Positions 11,512-18,893 of a stretch of 64,000 bases of DNA are shown in pieces. This DNA comes from Tilletia caries (Eukaryota; Basidiomycota; Exobasidiomycetes; Tilletiales; Tilletiaceae). The stretch lies in contig JALUTQ010000039.1 of the NCBI GenBank assembly GCA_032718865.1, positions 930,001-994,000 of the forward strand, read 5' to 3'. Made by a program: the position numbers and the translations under genes. Positions within the stretch are counted from its first letter, which is position 1. The number at the start of each line of letters is the position of its first letter. Under the pieces are notes generated by a model. It saw only the letters and a list, made by a program, of their open reading frames with translations, ran no database searches and was not told the origin of the DNA.

Positions 11512-12634
11512 TCACTTGCCCTCATCCTGATCTTGGTATAGCTGGCCGATGCTATCCTTCAACATTTCTTCCACAGACCCGTACTCAAGTCCGAGGAGCT
11601 CCTTCGATCTGCTGTTGTCGGTCGTACAGAGTTTTGCATTACCCATGAGCCGGTCTGAGTCCTTGGGCTCGGGCGTCTGCTTTGCCTGCTCGGGAAAGTT
11701 CTGGCGCGCAATGTCGACAACTTGCGCCCAGTCGAACTCCCCGCCGGAAACCAGGAAGCGACCATCTTGTTCTCGCTCAAACGCCAGACGATGGGCAGCA
11801 GCGAGGTCGCGAACGTCCACGGTGAGTGCGACGAACATTGGGAGGAGGTCCTTGCCGCACTCGCCTGAGACGACGTGCCATAGTTGCCCCAAACTCTGGC
11901 CGAGGTTGTCAAGCTTGTCGACCACGTGTACGTACGGTCCGAAAACCGTGGGCGAGCACAGGCTAGCCACCTTAATGGGCTTTCCGGACTCCTTGACGAC
12001 GTCGTATGCGGCCTGCTCTGCGAGCTTCTTTGAGACGGAATACGCGAAGCCGAACATGTCCGACTTGACGGCCTCCTCGTACGTGGCCTTGTTCCAGTCG
12101 TTCTCGGTGTAGGTCCGAGGGGCGGGTTCGGGACAGGGCAGACCGTCGTCTAAGGAGAGTACGGCACCCAGAGACGAGGTCACGACGATGTTGCGAACCG
12201 TTCCGGATCTCACCGCGGCGTTGACGACGTTCTTGGTGCCTTCAATGGCAGGCGTCAAGAACGCATCCTCCGCATCTTCAGGAGTATGCAGGAAGCAGGG
12301 CGAGGCGGTGTGGATCACGACTTCGACGCCCCTCATGGCTTCGGAGAAGTCGCCCGTGACAAGGTCTTCGACGACGACCGCTTCGAAATGGTCGCGATAC
12401 CTCGCAAATTCGGACTTGGCGACGAGCTGGTCGAACTTCTTCTGCGACCGCACGGTGCCGCGGACGCGATACCCATGCTGCAGGAGCTCCAGTGCGACAT
12501 GGGCGCCGATGTAGCCCTATTCACCGATGAGGAAAGTCGCATTTTGTGAGCAGCGGGACGAATGAATAGATCACATTGACAGAACTCACCGTTGGGCCTG
12601 TGACGAGGACAGGGGCAGAGGTAGTAGGAGCCAT
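11512..12634 (-). CDS. NAD(P)-dependent reductase of the extended SDR / dihydroflavonol-reductase (GRE2-like) type, copy A
   Basis: Exons 12590-12634 and 11512-12516 encode 349 aa. The cofactor motif is VLVTGPTGYIGAH, split by the intron after GPT, so the gene start is only found by splicing. The catalytic YxxxK is YSVSKKLAEQ, and VVVTSSLGAV carries the catalytic Ser. Such enzymes (yeast Gre2 and its relatives) reduce ketones, aldehydes or methylglyoxal with NADPH; the substrate is not predictable. It is a close paralog of the gene at 49287-50411, with the same intron position and nearly identical N-terminus. A 513-bp MITE lies 43 bp upstream of the ATG, so the native promoter has been displaced or altered. 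Confidence 0.88.
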
Positions 12635-12676
12635 CTCGTCTGTCAGCGGTCAGGAAGACGGCAAACGAAGACAATA

Positions 12677-13189
12677 CAGTAGACTCCCTCCTAGACCATA
12701 GCCTCGGAAGCCATAACCCCTCCAAAAGCCATACAAGATTCTTCTCCCCGGTCGGTGCGTATGTAAAATGGGGTCTTAAGCCATACAGCCATACTCTCTC
12801 GAAGCCATAATTCGCGGAGCGGAAAGTCAGCATGGCTTCGAGGGAGTTTTGGCTCGCAACACGGTGTTGCGAGGGCGTCGACACGGTGTTGCGAATTTTT
12901 CGGTGTCGCGAAAATTTGATTGGTCTGTGCGCTGGTTTTTGAGAAAATTGTACATGGGCAAAACTCCCTGGGCCGATCACCTCTATGGCCGATCACGTAG
13001 CCCTTCCCCCCGAAGGTGATCGACTTTTTCGAGGTTCTACTCACTGTACGAGCATCCCTGGGCTCTTATTGCGCGTTGGCTGCTCCTTTTGTAGCCCCTA
13101 TGGCGCCGTTCCCTCCGTACCCATACTCCCTCAAAGCCATACTTTTTTTTCTTTCTCCCGACCGCCATGGCTTAAGAGGGAGTCTACTG
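12677..13189. mobile_element. Non-autonomous DNA transposon (MITE), 513 bp, TA target duplication
   Basis: The element begins CAGTAGACTCCCTC at 12677 and ends GAGGGAGTCTACTG at 13189, perfect inverted termini for 14 bp that continue imperfectly (CCATAG against CCATGG) to about 25 bp. TA dinucleotides flank it (12675-12676 and 13190-13191), the target duplication of Tc1/mariner/pogo elements. The word AGCCATA recurs inside several times (around 12710, 12729, 12780, 12802 and 13134), a possible transposase-binding array. It has no coding capacity. Its termini differ from those of the neighbouring Tc1-type element (CAGTAGACTCC against CAGCAACCTGC), so a different transposase should mobilise it. 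It is inserted in the 5' region of the reductase gene. Confidence 0.88.
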
Positions 13190-13191
13190 TA

Positions 13192-13397
13192 GGGGATGCA
13201 GGAGGAGAACACATCTCAAGAAGGGACGGCGGGACGAGTCACCCTGTGGTACATATATCGATTCGACCGCTGCACCGTCGTCATCCGCCAGAGGCAGGCG
13301 GAGGTCTTCACTCTCCGTCGAGTTGGGCGATGGGCGATGCTTGTGGTTCCTCTTCCAGGATCTCAATCAATTAATATTCTGACAGGTATGTTATTGC
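13192..13397. other. Unique sequence between two transposon insertions
   Basis: About 206 bp lies between the MITE and the Tc1-type element. On the minus strand it contains a TATATGTA word near 13252, which could be the original TATA box of reductase copy A before the MITE inserted. This is inference from position only. Confidence 0.35.
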
Positions 13398-13399
13398 TA

Positions 13400-13468
13400 C
13401 AGCAACCTGCAAAATGGATGACACTCGATAAATTGGGTGTGCACACACTTTAAAGTTTGAGACCCGAA
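13400..13468 (+). repeat. Left 69-bp terminal inverted repeat of the Tc1-type element
   Basis: Starts CAGCAACCTGC directly after TA and ends GAGACCCGAA. It is identical to the reverse complement of the reassembled right terminus (18115-18150 joined to 18470-18502). It contains the near-palindrome GTGTGCACACAC. Confidence 0.95.
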
Positions 13469-13574
13469 CTTTTCTCCGTCGCCCACCAAGCACCAAGTAC
13501 CAACGTTTTTCTCAGTTGCACCCTTGATCCCTAATCCCTATCATCTCATTCCAAATCATTGCAGCGGATTCATC

Positions 13575-14678
13575 ATGCCACGCGAACCAGGTCAGGCGAA
13601 GCCACGTGTAGAGCCAGCCCTCAAACATCACATTACTGAGCTGGACGACACAGGAAAGTTCGACCTCGACGACCTTCTGAACGGCAAATACAGCCGCAGC
13701 ACCCACTTTCGTTACAAGGCAGAGAAGAAGCGCAGCAACGGCGCGCTCGTCAAGCCTGGGAAGAGTACGGGTCGGAAATCCAAAGCTTCTTTGGCGGACA
13801 AGGAGTGGATTTTACAGCTGATCCGCCATCGGCCGAACATCCAGCTGCGGGAACTCCAGCTTCTGCTCAGCAAGTTTGTCGGCGTCGACATAGACGAAAC
13901 CACTATCGGTCGCTGGCTCACATCTCTCAACGTCACGCGCAAGAAGCTGTCTCCTCGGGCACGGAAGCGCGACCCCTTGCGTAGAACGGCATACCGGCTG
14001 ACGATGGCGCAGTTCCGGCCAGAGCAGCTCGTGTTTGCCGACGAAACACACTCCAACCAACGCACGGCATGGCGTTCGCACGGGTACGCCAAACGGAACG
14101 AGCGCGCGGTCGTATACCAGGACCTGGAGCGAGGCGTAAAGTACACCCTACTGCCGGGCATGACCCTCGACGGCGTGATTGCGCCGTTCATTGTTCCAGG
14201 TCCTGTAACCCAAGACATCTTCGACTACTGGGTCGAGAAGTTCCTTCTCCCCGAGATGAACCCTTGGCCGCAGCGGAACTCGGTTCTCGTCATCGATAAC
14301 TGTAGCGTTCACAAGAGCGACCACGTTCAAGAGTTGATTCGGGCCAAAGGTGAGTCTTCTACTTTCTCACGATTGCTCGTCTCCGTGATCCGTCCTTGCC
14401 TTCAAGCACACAAACTGTTGCTGAGTTTCAATTACTGACGCTACTCGGCCGTCACCACCTTCATACGGCATACGCTCGTTTGCACAGTATGCGTGCTCGT
14501 ATTTCTCCCTCCATATTCACCAGATTTCAATCCCATCGAACTCGCTTTCGGAACCATCAAGGCAGCAATCCGCAGAGAGGAGAACCCTTCCCAATGGTCA
14601 ATCATGCGAGCTGCTTTGGGAATCACAGGCGCGCATGCAAGGGCATTTTTTCGGTCTTGTGGATACGGTATGGAATGA
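13575..14678 (+). CDS. Tc1/mariner-type transposase with DD34E catalytic triad
   Basis: Exons 13575-14349 and 14488-14678 encode 321 aa. Residues about 55-125 form helix-turn-helix regions (DKEWILQLIRHRPNIQLREL, then DETTIGRWLTSLNVTRKKL). The catalytic Asp residues are in VFADETHSNQRTAWR and VLVIDNCSVHKSDH, and the Glu is in FLPPYSPDFNPIELAF. Exactly 34 residues separate the second Asp from the Glu, the Tc1 spacing, with the NPIE signature. The intron lies between the second Asp and the Glu. No stop or frameshift is visible, so the protein could be functional. Role: binds the terminal inverted repeats and performs cut-and-paste transposition into TA. Confidence 0.93.
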
Positions 14679-14828
14679 ATGATGAATGACAGCTGTTCAA
14701 GTTTCAATATGTATGCGTAATGCGAGTGTGCGAGTGAGGGATGGCGATTGGCGGCTGGCGCGTGGCAAGAATTCATGAAGGGAGCAGCAAGAGAAAGATT
14801 CTGAAACCAAAAGCGACGTGAAATGTGG

Positions 14829-16920
14829 TCACTGGTCTGTGGTAGAAGTGCCAGGATCCGTAGCCAGTCTACTTGAAGCCGATGGGATGTCCGATGAAAG
14901 AGAAGGGGTTTCCATCGCAAGATTTCCACTTCGACTTGGCTGTAGAACATCGCGGTCATTGACGCCTCCGTCCGCAGCCTGAACCGCATCGACGGCCCTG
15001 GCCTTGCCCTTTCCAAGGGGCATGTTCTCCTTCCATCGAAGCAAAGCGCTTTTCAACACCACGCGCTCCCCTAGGATAAGGCCGACCTTCTTGTAGTCGG
15101 TATCCGGGTCGAGCTCAGCGATGGCGAACGAGTCTGAGATCAGGTAGTCTCCGAGCTTCTTCAGGATCGATTCGGAGAGGCCATAAGCGCTGGCAAAGTC
15201 GTTGAGTAGCATGTATGCGCCTCTGATTGTGCCAGGACTGGCCGCCCATCGATTCAGAGCACTGGTCAACACCAGACCTTCTCCTAGAATGAGCCCCATG
15301 TCCTGGTAGTCGCAATCGGGGTCGAGCTCGGTCATTATGTAGGTGTCTGGAATGAGGAATTTCTCAAGCTTCTTCCGAATCGACTCCGGAAGGCCATAGG
15401 ATTGAGCAAAGTCGTTCAGAGGCATGTAGGCGCCTCGAGCCCTCTTCCGTTTAGTTGAAGAATTGTTGGGGATGAAAGCTGCCAGACCAGGTTGCGATTG
15501 CTGACGATTGGTATCGTCGCATGGTTTTGCGGCGGCAGCGGTGCCATCCGAGTCCGAGTCAGAAATTATGAAAACCTTCCTGTGCCCGACGAACTCGACA
15601 TCAGAACTTGGCGCGGAAGTACGCTTTCGCTTGGAGTTGCGTCCACTCTTGGCCTTCTTCGACTTCGGATTGGTGCTCGAGTTGCTGTCGGTTGCGTCTC
15701 TGTCCACAATAAAGGGTGGGACTCGTGGCGGGTATCGCTCGCCGATGTCGGGCTCTTGTGCAGCCAGAGCAGTCGCCCAAGGAAGGACTATCGCCTCAGT
15801 AAGGCAGAGATGGTCTGTGGTCGAAGGAATTGGCCAGCAAGCTGGGTGTGCGATTGATTTCTTGCCGCATGATTGGTCGTTGCAGGTGTTTGAGCTGATG
15901 ATTCGTTCCGCAGCGGCGGCAACTTTGGGATCGACGTGCTGAAGTGGTACGCGATTCTCGTCACCACCTGTCGTGACGATTGTGCTCTTCGCAATGCCGT
16001 ATATCTTGACCGCAGCAGTACGACCCTCGAATACGAGCTTCAGCCACTCCGCATACGTCGTCGCGCACCGCGCATGATTGAGCTCGAGAGCTATTCCATC
16101 TTTGAATGCATCGGTCCGTCCCTTGGTCTCCAGCGCGATGAGCCATTGTTGGCGCGTACCGACTAGCTCGATAGATGCTGAGGTTTCGATCTTTGCTAGG
16201 AACTTGTCGAGAACGGTGTTGTGTCGAAGGTATACGAATCGTGTGAGCCCGAATTGCTTTTCAGTCTTGTTGGAGCTGAAAGCTGCAACCGGATAGCATT
16301 TTACGCTGATGTGACGCTCTGTGTTACGCAAAGGGGAACACTTTAAGTCAGCTGATGTCCAGTGTGCGCCGTCGTATAATTGTATGGAGATACGTACCTC
16401 TCCCAATCTCTCCTGATACCATCCCGTCCTCTCCTGGATCCTCGCCCCCGGAGTCCTCTTCGCTGCTTGTTTCCGCCGACTCCGAAGAGGTCTCAGCCGC
16501 TTTCGTCTCTTTCTTGAAGACAATCTTGATGCTCTTGCCTTCCTGCTTGATGTTGCTGTGCTCCTTCTTGATGCTGCTCTTGCCCTCCTTCTTCACTGGC
16601 TGCGAACTTCCTTGGCCCTTCACCGGTGACTTGGCCTTCGTTTCAGGAGCAGCTCGGGGCCTCTTGGTCTTCTTCTTACTGGCAGCAGACGATGTGGACC
16701 CGGAAGCTGCCGGAGCTGGCGCCATCGTGCTGCTACTTGCCTTGCTGTTGGTGCTGGCGTCTGGGAGCGGTTGGAGAGGAGGCTGAGGCTCAACGGCATG
16801 AGACGCGGGCAGCTGAGCAGAAAGAGGAAGCGAAGGTTGAAGTGGGGCCTGGCCGCCTGAGGGAGCAGGGGTGCTGGCGTCACCAGTTCGAGGTCGAAGG
16901 ACTCTGTCTTGTGTGAGCAT
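14829..16920 (-). CDS. Transposon passenger protein: zinc-knuckle-like region plus two tandem SAM-like repeats
   Basis: Convergent with the transposase. Exon 1 runs from the ATG at 16920 to about 16398 (GTACGT donor). It is joined in frame to the open frame ending at 14829; three AG acceptors between about 16345 and 16274 all keep frame, so the join is not settled. The first 170 residues are Pro/Ser/Lys-rich with an acidic tail. Next comes a possible zinc knuckle (CNDQSCGKKS...HPACWPIP, then WATALAA...PPRVP), a pattern I associate with transposon-borne proteins of basidiomycetes. Two copies of about 60 residues follow, RGAYMPLNDFAQSYGLPESI and RGAYMLLNDFASAYGLSESI, resembling SAM-like helical domains. 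Several KKKxKR-like basic runs suggest nuclear location. Function is unknown; it could be an accessory DNA-binding factor. Confidence 0.65.
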
Positions 16921-16999
16921 GCTGAAGGCCAAAGGGCTTGATCCTCCTCAGTAAATGCTGAGAACGATGAATGCTGATCCTCGATCCTCAGAGGAGAAT

Positions 17000-17530
17000 G
17001 AAATTGTCGAAAAATGGATGTAGAGCTGAGAAATGAATCCCTGCTCACTTTTTACAATTTATTCTCCATTTCCCAGCTTTCGAAATCGAGCTTGAGCCTT
17101 GAAACGAGGGTAGGATCAGGCTGGGGGCTACCGGCCCCGAAAGGAAGAGAGCAAAAGACCTCATCCATTCCGGTGTCTAACATAACATATAATAGACCAG
17201 CGAGAGAGGAAGGTAATGTATGTTGTCCGCACGTTGACTTGTCGCGAGTAGTGAGTACAGCCCAGTAGGGCCGCACGAGGCAGGAGGGCCGCACGAAGGC
17301 AGGCGGACGAGAAGTCGAGAGTACATGTATCAGTGCACTCACCGGTTAAGAAGTTGGGTACGCTTGCTGCTCGTGAACTTCGCCTTCGGAGGGGTAGTGC
17401 ATGGGTGCCTGTCTGGGAGGCTCGTACGAAGGGGGGGCTGAGCGGCGGAGAAGATTTTTACGCGTCAGAGAGATGTGTATATGTTTGTGTGAGCGTCGCG
17501 ACGCGTGCTGGAGCGGGGAGACAGATAACT
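17000..17530. other. Unassigned interior of the Tc1-type element
   Basis: No recognisable coding sequence. It may be more captured DNA or regulatory sequence of the element. Several GTGAGT-like donors on the minus strand suggest genic origin, but I cannot name a source gene. Confidence 0.4.
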
Positions 17531-17533
17531 CAC

Positions 17534-17780
17534 CGAAGCTGTCCTTGAGTCAGGGCAACAATGGCAACAATGAGCTCGACGGCATTCCGATTCACAGAAA
17601 TGATTCAAACAGTCAGCCGAGTGCAGCGAAAGGGCAAACATCTGGGATTCCGTGGATAGATACTCACTCCGAAGGTGGCATTTGCGAGAGCGCTGAGGGT
17701 GGGACCGAGCTTGATGCTGACCTGCTCTGTGCAGTCACCAAGGAGCTTGGCGAGGGGAACGAGAGAAGGACTTGGCGAAG
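17534..17780 (-). pseudogene. Captured fragment of a vacuolar Ca2+/H+ antiporter (CAX) gene inside the transposon
   Basis: On the minus strand, 17780-17668 reads ...PLAKLLGDCTEQVSIKLGPT, then LSALANATFG, followed by a GTGAGT donor. 17586-17534 then reads NAVELIVAIVALTQGQLR and another GTGAGT donor. ATFGNAVELIVAI is the cation-binding c-1 repeat of CAX exchangers, and both exon borders match a spliced gene. The intron acceptor before NAVEL has lost its AG (reads ATCGG). No upstream or downstream CAX exon is present: the neighbouring 18054-17780 and 17530-17000 show no transmembrane pattern. It is therefore a genomic gene fragment, introns included, carried inside the Tc1-type element rather than a gene. 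Confidence 0.75.
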
Positions 17781-18114
17781 GTGGGAGCGGAGGAGTGGGA
17801 GCTTCGGTGCATGGGCAGGCCGAGTGCGTCTGAACCGTGATGGGCTGGAAAGGCATAAGTGAGATCATGAACGCGTATCGACGTAGGGTATCAAAAGGGT
17901 TGGGGGGATGGCAGATGTGGGACCGGGACGACTTACCAGTTGTGAGTTGTGACTTGTGCCAGAGAGAAAGGCCCACCGAGCGAGCATTCATTCGCGGCGA
18001 GCGCGAGAGTGGTTGATGGAGGAGAGGAACAAGCAGTCGGCGAGGCGGCGTCACTTATGAAATGTGCACACACTTGGGACGCTTGAGACGCTCAGACTCC
18101 CCCGATTCATTTTT

Positions 18115-18502
18115 TTCGGGTCTCAAACTTTAAAGTGTGTGCACACCCAAGGTTTTGTCTATTGGCCGACCCCGGTCGGTACCCGACCCCTCTGAGTTAC
18201 CCTCCTTGACCGTCCCAGCAACCTACTTAATAAAGCGGGCTCAAATTTTTGCATGGATGTCAAGGATACCTGTACGCGTACTCATGCGAGATTTGAGGTC
18301 AATCGATGCAGAATTGCTGTTGAAAGTAAGGGAGGAGCCGTTTTCTTTGGCTTAAAGAGGCGAAAAGTGGAAGTCTTTGTGGTTTTAGAGCTCTGACTGC
18401 TCTAGTGCCGGGGTCGGCCCGTCGACCTAAACCGACCGGGGTCGGCCAATAGACACGACCCACACCGAATTTATCGAGTGTCATCCATTTTGCAGGTTGC
18501 TG
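18115..18502 (-). repeat. Right 69-bp terminal inverted repeat of the Tc1-type element, split by the nested MITE
   Basis: The outer part is 18470-18502 (ends CAGGTTGCTG before TA) and the inner part 18115-18150. Joined, they equal the left terminus in reverse complement without mismatch. Confidence 0.93.
18151..18460. mobile_element. Nested 310-bp MITE, Mutator-like, with 9-bp target duplication
   Basis: It sits inside the right terminus of the Tc1-type element. It starts GGTTTTGTCTATTGGCC and ends GGCCAATAGACACGACC. The inverted termini match at 28 of 30 positions, and the inner 25 (18156-18180 against 18431-18455) are identical. The flanks are CACACCCAA (18142-18150) and CACACCGAA (18461-18469), a 9-bp duplication with one mismatch. 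A 9-bp duplication and a terminus starting with G fit Mutator-like elements; hAT would give 8 bp and a C/T-A start. There is no coding capacity. Removing it with one duplication restores the host terminus perfectly. Confidence 0.9.
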
Positions 18503-18504
18503 TA

Positions 18505-18893
18505 TAAATTTCTACCTTGCCAAATGATCTCGCTTCCAAGGCTGCACAAATTTCGACCCTAACTGCATGATGCATGTCTCGTCTCGGATCCCAGGGCAAT
18601 GTAAGTCCTGCAGAACCTTGCGCCCCAGAGTCAGCATCCTGTTGGACCTCCGCGACCTCTGCGTGTGTCTGACGTCTGTTCGTGGTGTGGTGGAGGACAT
18701 GAGGTGGAACTTGCTATACGCGCGGTTCAAGAGGGTTAGCTATCCCAGTATCCCACCCAGCATCTAGGAACAGAACACCGGAACGACTCAGACGACAGTA
18801 GTGGAGGCAGGAAGGACGCCCGATGGGCCTTGGCAATTGGCATGTAATAATGCGTTGCAGTGAGTGATTCAATTTTCAGAGCAGCGTTCAGTT
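18505..18893. other. Intergenic region
   Basis: 389 bp between the transposon and the 3' end of PRP6. No repeat, RNA gene or coding sequence is recognised. Confidence 0.5.

Larger units (their letters stand above)
13400..18502 (+). mobile_element. Tc1/mariner-superfamily transposon with passenger gene and captured gene fragment
   Basis: The left terminus 13400-13468 (starts CAGCAACCTGCAAAATGG) is matched exactly, in inverted orientation, by 18115-18150 plus 18470-18502: 69 of 69 bp once the nested MITE is removed. TA flanks both ends (13398-13399 and 18503-18504). Inside are a transposase (13575-14678, plus), a convergent passenger gene (14829-16920, minus) and a fragment of a CAX antiporter gene (around 17534-17780, minus). 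The word TGTGCACACACTT occurs in the left terminus and again at 18063-18075, a likely subterminal binding site. Identical termini and an open transposase frame point to a young insertion. Its total of 5,103 bp is well above the 1.3-2.5 kb usual for Tc1 elements. Confidence 0.93.

Noticed and set aside
16274..16400. A frameshift in the transposon passenger gene
   Set aside because: The change of frame is explained by a short intron with a GTACGT donor and in-phase acceptors.
12677..18502. The MITE at 12677-13189 as a deletion derivative of the neighbouring Tc1-type element
   Set aside because: Terminal sequences differ after the first three bases (CAGTAGACTCC against CAGCAACCTGC) and interiors share nothing visible.
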